A stretch of DNA of 64,000 nucleotides from Macrostomum hystrix (Eukaryota > Platyhelminthes > Macrostomidae): the NCBI GenBank assembly GCA_950097015.1, contig CATNEN010000038.1, positions 2,419,501 to 2,483,500 of the forward strand, in the 5' to 3' direction. The notes below the pieces were generated by a model. It did no database searches and was not told the origin of the DNA. It saw only the letters and a program-made list of their open reading frames with translations. Positions within the stretch are counted from its first letter, which is position 1, and each line of letters opens with the position of its first letter. This document shows, one piece after another, positions 11,119 to 24,100 of the stretch. Position numbers and translations under genes: made by a program.

Positions 11119-11455
11119 TTAGTTTTCCTGTTGTAGCTAGTCGTTTTTTAGAATCACGTGTTAGTGTGGCATAAAGACTTGACTCAGGCTTTGGCACACA
11201 TCTCCAATCTGGGTTAGACAAGCTGGAGTTGGTGCCTTCACATTTTGATATCGATAAATGCCTCATACGCGATAAAGTAGCTGTTGCAAGAACAGTATTT
11301 CCCCCTGATCCAATTGGAACAGAAAGGTTGTGTCCTGCAGTTTTTTTGCTCACTGGTGGAGTTGCTTGTATCTGAACATGCGTGGCGAAATTATGGGATC
11401 CAGAATGTCGACTAATAAGGACTTGGGATTGCACTTGGTGTTGTTGACTTTTCAT
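11119..11455 (-). CDS. Candidate 5' coding exon, unassigned (possibly MAP2K7 N-terminus)
   Basis: The minus-strand frame starts at ATG 11455 and ends at a strong donor (CTAA|GTAAGTAC). It is far less AT-rich than its surroundings and reads as a Ser/Thr/Gln-rich, probably disordered peptide, including RMRHLSISKCEG and TLTRDSKKRLATTGKL. A 3' splice site-like stretch lies about 8 bp before the ATG. RMRHLSI fits the basic-x-hydrophobic docking pattern that MAP2Ks use to bind MAPKs, and the next coding exons downstream on this strand are MAP2K7. However, the donor phase (1) does not match the known kinase exon (needs 2), so at least one more exon would be required. It could also be a separate gene. 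Confidence 0.45.
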
Positions 11456-11545
11456 ATTCAAGCTAAAATCCATATTAAGGATTAGGTAAGGAAGGTAATA
11501 AGGCCTAATGGCAATGTATATATATACAAGACTACAGTGTGCCAC

Positions 11546-12525
11546 TTTGTATACAATATATATAGTTTACTCGCTCATTTTTAGAAGATCGCAATGACAC
11601 ACACATTAAATAGATGAAGAATGAGGATAGCAGTCTGACATTGGCAACTAAATACTAGAAGTGCTTCTCGAGTGACAAGTGACAAGACTAGTTATTTTAG
11701 ATAACTAACTTTACTTTCTAGTTTTAAATAAGCGTTAAGAATGATTCTACGAAAAAGCGCAATTAAACTTTAAAAGGAACAATAAAATTAATGCAATACA
11801 AGTTAACACTAAGCACCTTAAAGATTTTTAATCATTTATGTTTTAAAGCATAAACTATAACTTTCTAGTTTTCAGTTTGAAATTTTTTTTCAAACTTCAA
11901 AAATATACTATTTATCTCCCTCTCTGTACAGGCACGCTAATTACTATTTGATGTATCTATTTGTTTTGTTGTGGGTGGGTTCGTTGCAGCTAAAAAGATA
12001 GATCTGTTGCAGCTAAGTTATACAAATTTTACTGCAAGTGTCAGATTTTTTTTATTTTATTTTTGAAATATAAAAACGAACGTACAAATTTGTACTTAAC
12101 AGTGAGGCAATGACAAATGACCTGAACTGTTGGCTATATACATATAACCTATGTACATAAGGTGAAGGCTTTTAGATACTGATCAACCTTTCCTTTATAT
12201 AGACCTTGTCTGACATTCGAAATAGCTATTTTTATATTCTTCGTGGATTAAAAAGAAACATTTATTTACATAACGCGCGCACCGCTTATTGACTTCGATA
12301 GGCCCTAGGTACGATAAAGAGCTGCTATCTTGAAAGAGTTATCAGTTTCTGAAGCTACATGCAGATAACAGAATCACTGTATACTTTTTTGCATACTAAC
12401 TAGTCCATATAACTACGAGCAACTTATAAATTTTGTTCTATCTTAGACTGTGTATAGCTAAATATTCACTAATCCAAGCACGTGCTGTAAAAGGCTTGTT
12501 AAAAAATCTGCGAAAGGCTCGTAAA
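11546..12525. other. Head-to-head spacer between the orphan exon (-) and serine racemase (+)
   Basis: AT-rich spacer that should contain the promoter of the racemase and perhaps that of the minus-strand unit. A branch-like ACTAACTAG and an acceptor-like tttgttctatcttag (ending 12447) lie 78 bp before the racemase ATG and could mark a cis- or trans-splice site for the 5' UTR. Confidence 0.4.
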
Positions 12526-14247
12526 ATGTCCTGCAACGAAGAAGCCGATTATTCGGACAAGATTTCATTCGAGAAAGTCGCTGCGGCGGCTGATCGCCTG
12601 CGCGGTCGCCTGCACAGAACTCCCGTCATGACTAGCCGGGCCCTGGACGCCTTGGCGGCTGAGTCTACGCAGCATCAAGCGACGCGTCAGCTATACTTCA
12701 AATGCGAGCACCTGCAACGAACTGGCAGCTTCAAGGCGCGCGGCGCGCTTAACGCAGTACTCTGCCTGCTGGAGGAGGCCCGGGAGACTGGCCGGAGTCC
12801 GCCAGCCGGGGTGGTCACTCATAGCAGCGGAAATCACGGACAGGTTGGATTGCACTGCATGGGATCTATTCTGCATAGATAAATAACGAAATATTTATCA
12901 CTGACTTCACCCGGTCCTGAACTGCTACTCCACCCGGTCCATGAACGGCTAGTTCACCCGGTCCACGAGCTGCAACTATACACCAAGCCCATGAGTTGCT
13001 AATACTCCCATTGTATGGGCTGGTACTCCACCCAGTCCATGAGCTGCTGCTCGACGCGTTTTATGGGCTGCTACATCTACCCGGTCGATGCAGTGGCATA
13101 GCCAGGCTTTCTTGAGTGCCGAATGATAGATTCGCCTACCTATTGATTCGGCAGGTGTTGGTCAGTTAATGGCTTTCAAGGCTGTCCTTCTTGCTAGCCC
13201 ACATTAGACGCAAATTGGTTCTTTTTTGGCCCTTATAAATCAAAATTCTTAATTCTTCAGTCTTCTTTTGTATTCTCAGGCCCTGGCCTGGGCAGCGCGC
13301 CAATGCGGCTTGTCATGCTGCGTGGTGGTGCCTGAAGGCACGTCTCCAGCCAAGACGTCTGCGATTCGAGCCTACGGCGCCGAGCTCATTGTCTGCGCGC
13401 CAAATATGCGCGCCAGGCGCGAGACCTGCGCAGCGCTAGGCGAAGAGCGCGGCTTCGTCACTGTGCCACCGTTCGATGACTATCGAGTGATGGCTGGGCA
13501 GGGCACCATTGCTCTAGAGCTGCTGGAGCAGGTGCCTCAGCTGGACGCTGTGCTGGTGAGGGGCCAATGTCTGCCAGCACGAAAACAATGTTCAGATTTG
13601 CAATGTGGGCAGGAGAATCATTCACGAGATTGATCAGTCACAAAATTCAGTAAAGGAGAATTTAGCATTAGTAGTGCTTATCTACATTACTTTTCTGTTT
13701 ACAGGTGCCAATCAGCGGAGGCGGCCTGAGCAGCGGTATCGCCGTCGCCTGTCGACACCTAAAGCCGGAGCTTCGAGTGCATTGCGTGGAGCCAAGCGGC
13801 AAAGGCCTCGCTGACAGTCTGGCTGCCCGTCAGCGGCTCTGGGAAAATCCAGATGCATTCCTGAGGACAATCGCTGACGGCTTGCGGCTTCAGTCGGCGG
13901 GCGAGCTGACCTTTCCGGTGTTGCGCGACCTGGCCCAACCTGTTGTGCTATCCGTCATGGACGAAGAAATGGCTCTAGGCTGTCGTTTGGCGTTTCGCTA
14001 TCTGAAGCAGGTTCGTCTTGTTGCAATTCTAACAAAAACAAAACAATTTCATACTACTATATTTCAATCGTAAAAAAAACATTTTTTTCAGGTGATTGAG
14101 CCAGCAAGTGCCGCAGCGCTTCACGCCGCAGTCTTCGCCTCTATCGATCGCCTCCCGGCGGATGTGCGCCACATCGGCGTGGTGCTCACGGGGGGTAATC
14201 TGGACCCAGACGGCCTGCCTGCGCTGTTGTCGATGGGAGGCAAATGA
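12526..14247 (+). CDS. SRR: Serine racemase, complete in four exons
   Basis: Fold-type II PLP enzyme that interconverts L- and D-serine and can dehydrate serine. Exons 12526-12843, 13280-13555, 13705-14010 and 14092-14247 (TGA) join at GT/AG sites, all in phase 0, giving 351 residues (human SRR has 340). The PLP lysine is K70 in RTGSFKARGALNAV, followed by THSSGNHGQ, the AGQGTIALELL segment, the phosphate-binding PISGGGLSSGIA loop, EPSGKGLADSL, and a C-terminal VVLTGGN that contacts the pyridine ring. Serine racemase is preferred over threonine dehydratase because there is no C-terminal ACT domain and the active-site segments match SRR closely. The first intron holds a degenerate 23-24 bp repeat. 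The 3' flank runs almost at once into a GC-rich minisatellite, convergent with SLC5. Confidence 0.93.
12900..13090. repeat. Degenerate short tandem repeat in serine racemase intron 1
   Basis: About seven diverged copies of a 23-24 bp unit with the core CCACCCGGTCCATGA. Divergence between copies is much higher than in the other arrays, so this one looks old. Confidence 0.65.
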
Positions 14248-14317
14248 TTATTAATGAGCTCAAACCGGTAATGTAGTGAGGAACTGAGCACTCCGTGCCA
14301 CGAAGTGTTCGATTGTT

Positions 14318-14563
14318 ACCCGTGGGGTGAGGTTGTTGCCGCGGAGTGAGGTTCTTACCCGGGGGGTGAGGTTGTTGCCGCGGAGTGAGGTTGTTACCCG
14401 GGGGGTGAGGTTGTTGCCGCGGAGTGAGGTTGTTACCCTTGGGGGGTTGTTGCCGCGGAGTGAGGTTGTTACCCTTGGGGGGTTGTTGCCGCGGAGTGAG
14501 GTTGTTGCCGCGGAGTGAGTTTGTTGCCGCGGGGTGAGGTTGTTGCCGCGGAGTGTGATTTTT
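14318..14563. repeat. Minisatellite, about 19-bp unit, downstream of serine racemase
   Basis: Alternating units GAGGTTGTTGCCGCGGAGT and GAGGTTGTTACCCGGGGGT give a 38-bp dimer pattern in part of the array. It starts about 70 bp after the racemase stop codon and so may be transcribed in the 3' UTR. Confidence 0.9.
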
Positions 14564-15136
14564 GCATGGAGTCGGGCGGGTGCCGCAATTTAAAAGTATG
14601 AATAGTAGTAGTATTTTTCCACTTAAACGCATTGTCTGATTCTGATTCGCATCCTTTTTGGAAGGCTAGATAAGCTTGATTGATATTCGTGAAAAAAGTT
14701 ATACTTCGTAAAAAGGACAAAAAACTTAACAGTTTAGATGTTCTGATTATTTCGCTGCGTCGGTTTTATTTATCAGAAATATGCTACCTTGTTATTAATT
14801 TACATTTTTCATATCTGTGCGTTCTTAATTTTAAATTTAAACAGCAGTAAAAAATACTTTTAAAATAAAAGTGGGCTCCATTTTTAGCAGTTGTTTTTTC
14901 TAAGAATGCTCATCCAACTTCAGTTTTAGCAGCTAAAAAATGAATCTTTGGACGGAAAAGCGAGACAGAAGAAAGAACAGAACTATAATTTAGCTTATTG
15001 ATTTAAAAATTACTGCTCTCCAGAAAAAGTGGATTAGCGCTCACAAATTGTTTGTTTTAATAAAATCAAAGATTTCCGCTGCAGACGAGTTGTAAACAGA
15101 CAGGCGCAACACGTTGCCCAGCTTGCCCAGCCCTTA

Positions 15137-18100
15137 CTAGGCGAAAAAGCCCCACACGAATAGGCAGACCGTGACAATGACCAGAGCGTTGATGTCAACA
15201 ATGCGCTTCTGCCTCGGGTTCTCGTCTAGCGATACGGCCTCCTTCTCTAGCCTGGCCAGCTCCTCGACGTCAATGAGCGCGGACGGGTCCTCCTCCTGGT
15301 CCTCGATACCGCAGATCCATTTGCCGATTTTAACATACCAGGGAGGAGGCACTGAAGATGATTGAAGGATATATGGTTTTGGAGGTAATTGATAAACTTG
15401 GGCCGAGGGCGTCCCCCATAGACATTAATGATCGATAAAACCGACCCTCCAGGGACGGCACAAAGGCCGCAGTCTCCGGAAAACACACCTAATAAGGGCC
15501 GGAGTCGTCGTTTTGTCTATGGCCCATCACAGTCATAATGGAAAGTAAATAGAGGAATGCAGATAACCCATTTTTGTCTTAGCTCGCTCTAGTCTGCTTC
15601 TAAAATATGTCTATGGCCCAAGCACTGTGGCCTAGAGCAAACCTTTCAAGCAAAGCAACCCTGCACCTGTAATATAGCCACATCACATTTTATCACAGTG
15701 GCTAGCCCCAAGTCGATAAATACAAACCTGAATCGCTACCCCAGCTGATACATTTTGCAGCTCGGTTAACTAGCACCTGAGAATTAACTGTCTTGCTCAA
15801 GGACAAAAGCGGTTTCATCAGGCCGGAGATTCGAACCCAAGAGCTTTAGATTATGACTTAGAAAGTTCTAGTAAAAGTATGTTTAGAATGCATTTTTCAA
15901 GATATAGAATACGTACGCAACGGAAGGGCAAGATGTCGTGCTTGGATCTCGAGTTCGGTGTGGGACATGAGGGTGACAGAGCAGCGAGTTAGACCAGTAA
16001 GGTAGCCAGGAATTTTGCTAGGGGGTTCGCGCTTTTTGGGGGGCGCCACTACCACACGGGGGCGCCACTACCACACGGGGGCGCCACTACCACACGGGGG
16101 CGCCACTACCACACGGGGGCGCCACTACCACACGGGGGCGCCACTACCACACGGGGGCGCCACTACCACACGGGGGCGCCACTACCACACGGGGGCGCCA
16201 CTACCACACGGGGGCGCCACTACCACACGGGGGCGCCACTACCACACGGGGGCGCCACTACCACACGGGGGCGCCACTACCACACGGGGACGCCACTACC
16301 ACACGGGGGCGCCACTACCACACGGGGGCGCCACTACCACACGGGGACGCCACTACCACACGGGGACGCCACTACCACACGGGGGCGCCACTACCACACG
16401 GGGGCGCCACTACCACACGGGGGCGCCACATAGTTTCGTCAGGTGATTAGGGCGGCCTCGGTCCCCCTTGCCCCCGCCCCTGGCAACGCCCCTGAGTTAG
16501 ACCCCACAATACCCGGCCTGCGAGCAAGCAATAGCGGGGCCGCATTTACCAGTCGCTGCCACTTCAATCTCTGTCTTCTCCAAACCGGCTTCCGATTCCT
16601 TCTCCAGCGCCTTTGTAGAGCCGTAGAAGCCGTGATTGTCACTGCCGTTATTCTCCGGAGCCTCGGAGCGGCGCCTGCAGGAGCAATTGACATCGTCCTC
16701 GGGCATTTCGATTCGCTCCAGAGTTGAAAAGCGATCCCAGAAGGTCAGCCGGTGAAGCTGGAATGTTCAGGCGAGTGGTTGACCTCAGTGGAGAGAGAAT
16801 TGGAACGAGTCTAAATAACACAAGGATTGACTGCTGAAACTCACATAAATGTCCGGTATGGGTTCAGTGAGCAGCGACACTCCAACAATCACAATCAGGC
16901 TAATAAAGAACAGCAGGATGCCAAAATGCAGGTAGTGCATCTTGCTGATCACATCCGGAATAGTGCTCAGGTAGGACTGGTGACAGGGATAGTTGGGATA
17001 AGAGTACTCAACAATGAACCGAATCATGCCGACAACGAAACCGACGATTAGCCCGCAGAATGCGCCCTGCGAGGAAAATAATTAGTTCAATCAATATTCA
17101 TGCGATTTGAGCCATGTTTCTGGTGCGATTGGAGCCATGTTTCTGGTGCGATTGGAGCCATGTTAATGTGCGATTGGAGCCATGTTTCTGGTGCGATTTG
17201 AGCCATGTTTCTGGTGCGATTGGAGCCATGTTAATGTGCGATTGGAGCCATGTTTCTGGTGCGATTTGAGCCATGTTTCTGGTGCGATTGGAGCCATGTT
17301 TCTGGTGCGATTGGAGCCATGTTTCTGGTGCGATTTGAGCCATGTTTCTGGTGCGATTGGAGCCATGTTTCTGGTGCGATTGGAGCCATGTTTCTGGTGC
17401 GATTGGAGCCATGTTTCTGGTGCGATTTGAGCCATGTTTCTGGTGCGATTTGAGCCATGTTTCTGGTGCGATTTGAGCCATGTTTCTGGTGCGATTGGAG
17501 CCATGTTTCTGGTGCGATTTGAGCCATGTTTCTGGTGCGATTTGAGCCATGTTTCTGGTGCGATTGGAGCCATGTTTCTGGTGCGATTTGAGCCATGTTT
17601 CTGGTGCGATTCTATCTATGGTTTCTGGGGCGATTAAAGCCATGTTTCTGGTGCGATTCTAGCTATGGTTTCAGGTGCGATTCTAGCTATGGTTTCTGGT
17701 GCGATTCTAGCAATGGTTTCCGGTGCGATTCTAGCTATGGTTTCTGGTGCGATTCTAGCTATGGTTTCTGGTGCGATTCTAGCTATGGTTTCTGGTGCGA
17801 TTCTAGCTATGGTTTCTGGTGCGATTCTAGCTATGGTTTCTGGTGCGATTCTAGCTATGGTTTCTGGTGCGATTCTAGCTATGGTTTCTGGTGCGATTCT
17901 AGCTATGGTTTCTGGTGCGATTCTAGCTATGGTTTCTGGTGCGATTCGAGCTATGGTTTCTGGTGCGATTCTAGCTATGGTTTCTGGTGCGATTCTAGCT
18001 ATGGTTTCTGGTGCGATTCTAGCTATGGTTTCTGGTGCGATTCGAGCTATGGTTTCTGGTGCGATTCTAGCTATGGTTTCTGGTGCGATTCTAGCTATGG

Positions 18101-21100
18101 TTTCTGGTGCGATTCTAGCTATGGTTTCTGGTGGGATTCGACCAGCTACGACCTAGAAAGAAGATAATCGATATTATTCTATTCTCACCTTCTCGTTGCA
18201 TCGCTTCCACAGCACGGCGCACAAGTACACGGCGCAGACAGGAGGCGACAGGTAGCTGGTGACGGCCTGGATGTAGTGGAACAGCTCCGCTCCCGACTTG
18301 ACGATTGGAATCCAGGCCACTCCTATGGCCACCATGCCGAGAACAAACACGCTGCGTGAGACAAAAGTGATGGAAATTCTTACGTGTCAGGTATCGTGTC
18401 AGTGACTGGGTCACGTGATGAGGCACTCACCGTCCAACAATCATGAGCTCCATGTCCGGGGCGTTGTTTCGAATTCTCTTCCAGATGTCTATGGTGAAAA
18501 TGGTCGAAGCCGAGTTGAAAATTGAAGTGAGCGAAGACACTAATGACGAGATCATGACGGCCATCATTAAACCGCGAGGTCCGTCGCCGAGAAGGTTCAA
18601 AACCAGGGTCGGGTAGGCGAGGTCGGTACAGCCACTCTCCTTGTCACAGGCCCGCTTGCAGTTGACCGGATCCGAACAGCCGACAGTGTCTGCGAGATTG
18701 ACAGAATGCGATTGGTTGTGACATAACGCGATTGGTTGCGACAGAATGCGATTGGTTGTGACAGAATCCGATTGGTTGTGACAGAATGCGATTGGTGTGA
18801 CTGAATGCGATTGGTTGGGGCAGAATGCGATTAGTTGTGACAGAATGCGATTGGTTGGGGCAGAATGTGATTGGTTGTGACAGATTGCGATCGGTTGTGT
18901 CCGCAGATTAATGCTGACAGCTAGCTCACCTGGAAACAAGACTCTCGAGATCATTCCGGGAAACACCAGCAGCCACATCGGCAGCAGCTTGAGGTATCCG
19001 GCCAGCAGGGTGCCCGCCTTGGCGTAGGTGAAGTTCTTGGCAGCCAGAGCTCGTTGAACAATGACCTGAGATTGATGGCAGGAATGTACTGTAGTAGTGA
19101 TGATGGAATCCAGACCAAGTAGGTCAGCAGTAAAATCGCATCGCATACCTGGTCGCTGCACCAGTACCAGATTGAGTTCACGGCTAGGCCGAGAGTGACT
19201 CCCAGCCATGGCAGCTGATCGTCATCGATTGGCTTCATCAGGTTCATCGAGGTCTTCGGCACGATGCCGCAGGACGAGTTCGAGGTGAGGACGTCCTTGG
19301 CCAGGCGAACGGGGAACTGGTCCACCATGGCTTCGTAGCCTCCAACCTGGATGAAGCCTGAAATGGCGGGACATTGTGGATCATCCGGTCTATTCTGTAC
19401 ATTCTGAAGGCCTATCGTCAAATCAACGGTGATTGGCTGACATTTTGTGTAAATTCTTAAAGCCTATCGTCATATCAATGTTGATTGGCTGACATGGCAT
19501 GCACATATCAAATTTCGAGTGATTGGCAGATTCTGCGTGTACATTGTCTAGGCTTTCATCCATAAAAATTCGGCACAAGGCAGGATTCATTCTTGGATTC
19601 TTAACAGATTCATTAATTCTTGGATACATAACTATGTTTCCTAATTAGATTGCCAATGCATCAGCAGTGACCGCTGCAGCCAGCACAACCGCACTTTACT
19701 TTTTGGAAAATAATGTTTTGCTAACTTATAGAAAAGTTTCTTATTAAAATAATTTAGAATTGCAAATGTGCCTGGCTATAGATATTAACGAGACAGTTCA
19801 GGCAGGCCAGGCAAATCATTTCGCAGTCGCATGCGGCAGTTGTCAGGCTTCAGTAACATATATACAATGTTCATACATGTATAAGCTGAAATATCTCATA
19901 ATCAAGTAGTAACCTCACATTCCACTCAAATGAATATAAATATTAGAATTCGACAACAAGCATTTCTGCCTTGTCTTGCGTTTCAACAAGCAGCTGTATA
20001 AATTTCAGCAGCACGTGTGCTCGAAATACGAAAGTTTAATAACATTTTTTTCTTTTTCTTCTCAAACTTTGGGAAGAATTCCCCGAGGTGGAATTCGCTT
20101 ATCTGGATTCCCGGTTGGGGATTTCCCTGAGGTGGAATTCGCTTATCTGGATTCCCGGTTGGAGATTTCCCTGAGGTGGAATTCGCTTATCTGGATTCCC
20201 GGTTGGGGATTTCCCTGAGGTGGAATTCGCTTATCTGGATTCCCTGGTTGGAGATTTCCCTGAGGTGGAATTCGCTTATCTGGATTCCCGGTTGGGGATT
20301 TCCCTTTGGTGGAATTCGCTTATCTGGATTCCCGGTTGGGGATTTCCCTGAGGTGGAATTCGCTTATCTGGATTCCCCGGTTGGAGATTTCCCTGAGGTG
20401 GAATTCGCTTATCTGGATTCCCCGGTTGGAGATTTCCCTGAGGTGGAATTCGCTTATCTGGATTCCCGGTTGGGGATTTCCCTGAGGTGGAATTCGCTTA
20501 TCTGGATTTCCCGGTTGGGGATTTCCCTGAGGTGGAATTCGCTTATCTGGATTCCCCGGTTAGAGATTTCCCTGAGGTGGAATTACCATAGACTAGAGCT
20601 CTCACAATATACAAAATATCCTTAGCATATATCCTCTATGCTGATTCAGGAGAACAGGACTCACCGGCGATCATGAGCCAGACGGCGCCGATGACCATGA
20701 TGATGGTCTGGATGAAATCGGTCCAGATCACGGCAGTCAGGCCGCCCAGAATGGTGAATAGAGCGGCGATGGCCAGCAGGATGATGACGGCAACGTACAG
20801 GTCGAACTGAAGAGACTGCTCAATGAACACTGCTCCAGCGTACAAGTCGGCCTTAAAAGTGAAAAATCGGGACACCCTTGAATCGGAATCCCCAGAATCG
20901 AAATCCCCCAGAATCAGGACATGATTAAATCGGGACACCCTTGATTCAGAATCCCTACAACCGGAATATCCCAGAATTAGAAATCCTAATCCCCAGAATC
21001 GGAATCCCCAGAATTGGAATATCCTAGAATGAAGACCCCTTGAATCGGCATCCCCAGAATCGGGGCAACCTTGAATCGGGATAGCCCAGAATCGGGATAC

Positions 21101-24100
21101 CCCAGAATCGGGATAGCCCAGAATCGGGATACCCCAGAATCGGGACACCCCAGAATCGGGACACCCCAGAATCGGGATAGTCCAGAATCGGGATACCCCA
21201 GAATCGGGATACCCCAGAATCGGGACAGCCCAGAATCGGGATACCCCAGAATCGGGACACCCCAGAATCGGGATACCCCAGAATCGGGATAACCCCAGAA
21301 TCGGGACACCCCAGAATCGGGATACCCCAGAATCGGGATAACCCCAGAATCGGGACACCCCAGAATCGGGACAGCCCAGATTCGGGACAGCCCAGAATCG
21401 GGATACCCCAGAATCGGGATACCCCAGAATCGGGACAGCCCAGAATCGGGATACCCCAGAATCGGGATAACCCCAGAATCGGGACACCCCAGAATCGGGA
21501 CACCCCAGAATCGGGACAGCCCAGAATCGGGGCAACCTTGAATCGGGACACCCCAGAATCGGGACACCCCAGAATCGGGACACCCCAGAATCGGGACAGC
21601 CCAGAATCGGGACACCCCAGAATCGGGACACCCCATAATCGGGACAGCCCAGATTCGGGGCAACCTTGAATCGGGACAGCCCCAGAATCGGGACAGCCCA
21701 GAATCGGGATAGCCCAGAATTGGAATCCCCAAAATTTGAATTGCTCAGAATCGAGACGCACTACAGTTTCATTTAGTGCAAATGAATTTTCGTTTCTGAG
21801 AAAAAAACCACGCATAAGCACTATTTAATCATTTTTAACGATATCTTTCAAATCCAAAACAGTAGCGACACAGGCCAACAGACGGCACTGGAGCTACAAA
21901 AAATAAACAAAGCGGCGAATTTCGGTCGCCATAGAAACAGAATGTTGAACGAAAGTAAATAGAGAAAGGAAAGAAGAAATTCTGCACAGGTGAACAAATT
22001 GTGGGCGATGAAATTTGATCTGCGCACAAAGTAACGCAGGTAAAGGTGATTTTAATTTTCCAATTACAGACAAAATGATTCGCAGTTCTGAAGATGAATG
22101 TCTGAAGTTCACTGAATAACTAGACTTCGGGGACCAGGATTTCGATGAATATTAATGAATATCCGTCAGCAAGTATCGCTGGAAACTGCCAGACTAAATT
22201 AGCCTAAATTATTTCGGCTAAAGCGCAAATGCAAAAACGAATGCCAAAACGAATCCTCTATTCAACTTTCTTCCGGTTTTTGCAACTTGAGAGACACTTG
22301 ACTTTGAATTTCCCGCTTTGGGATTGCCAGGCCACTTGGGATTCCCTTTTCGGATTCGCTCTATGGGATTTCACTTTAATGGAATTCCCTCTATGAAATT
22401 CCTATTTGGAAATTCCCATGAACTTAGAATTCTTCTTAGATTGAATCCTCTACTTTGTGATTCACAAACTTAGGCATTAACCCGAAATGAAATTAATACT
22501 CTACAATGGATTCCCTATTAAGGATTTCCTTACCTTTTAGGATTCCTAACTTGTGATTCCCTATTTGGATTTCCTCTATGGGATTTCCCTTTTATGGAAC
22601 TCCCCATATGGGGATTCCAAACTATGAATTTCCGATATGGGATTTCCCTAAAAATTTAATTTCGTATAAATGGATTTCCAACTTGGAATCCCCTCTATGG
22701 GATTTGCCTAAAATGGTATTCCCCTGTATAGGAATTCCGAACTTAGAGTTCTCCTGAGATTAAATCCTCTACTTTAAGATTCACAAACTTGGACATTATT
22801 GCGAAATGAATTCTCTACAGCGGATTCCCCATCCGTTGGGATTTTCTCAACTTTTAGGATTCCTAACAATTAACATTTTAGCGAAAAAAGTGCAACAGCG
22901 GACTCACCGAAACTTTGGTGAAGATGTAGAGAATGAGGGTCAGGCAGGACAGGTAGATCCGAATCCTCTGGCCGCCGAATCTTTTGCGAAGATACTCTGG
23001 CATTGTGAACACCTGGGCGGCAATGTGAGACTAAACTGAACTAAACTGAATGGACTTTCAATGCTTTTTTTAAACTACTAATAGACACCACTAATAATCT
23101 GTAGAAAATAAGATTAAGACCTGTTCGACACTAAACATAATCTGTTCAACACTAAACTAAAGACTGTTAGACACGGAGCCTCTATGATCCTCAACAGCAG
23201 CCACCGTGAGCAGCATCACGGCCATACCCCTGAGGAGATGTAGACTGGCACAAAGACCCAGCCCAGCAGCACCAGGACGAGGATGGCGCTGAATTCGAAC
23301 ACGGCAATGCCGATGCCGCCAGCAGCTCCGGAGCCGGCCAGACCGATGAAGTGCCCGGAGCCGATATTGCTGGCAAACAGAGAGGCGCCAACCTGCGGGT
23401 AAGGTGGGACACGAAATTTCTGCGAGTTGGAATGGGATTTTAACTGATGATTTTGAGCCCTGGAGCATCATTTATTGACTGCAACCAGAGAGGATGCAAT
23501 TCTGCACATTTCGCTGACTCCTGAGCACACGCGCACACAGATAATGTGCACATGTACACACTCGCACTGATGTGTACGTCTGCCCTGACTTTATTATCGT
23601 TCCGCTGTTGATATGACGATAAGTCGTTATAATGTACACACTGTCAGCCAATCAACGTTAATGTGATGATTGGCCTTAAGAATACACACACAATTGTCAG
23701 CCAATCAGCGTTGATATGACGGTTGGCCTTGAGAATGTACACACAATGTCAGCCAATCCCCATTTATGTGACGATTAGCCTTGAGAATGTCCACACACTG
23801 CATTCAGCCAATCAGCGTTGATATGACGATAAGCCTTGAATCGGGAGTTGACCCTTGTCAGACCCCAACTTAAAAGGGTGTGTTGGAAGGTTGCAAAATT
23901 GTTTTCATGTGAGCAGCAGCAGAGAAACGGTGAAAACTTTACTGTCATTGCACAGTTCGAGTGCGGGAAAGTACCTCTTATGCGGGCATTATCGCACACA
24001 ATCTCCTGTGCCAAATGTGAGCTGTTTGGGCTTCTAGAAGCAATAATTGACGACGACTCAAGAACTTACTCGCTCAAAGCTCAACTGAGCTGCAAAAGTA

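Noticed and set aside
20636-21821. Long minus-strand ORFs (up to 331 codons) of Pro/Asp/Ser/Gly/Trp repeats
   Set aside because: They read through the 16-17 bp intronic array; only the part 20665-20851 is true SLC5 exon.
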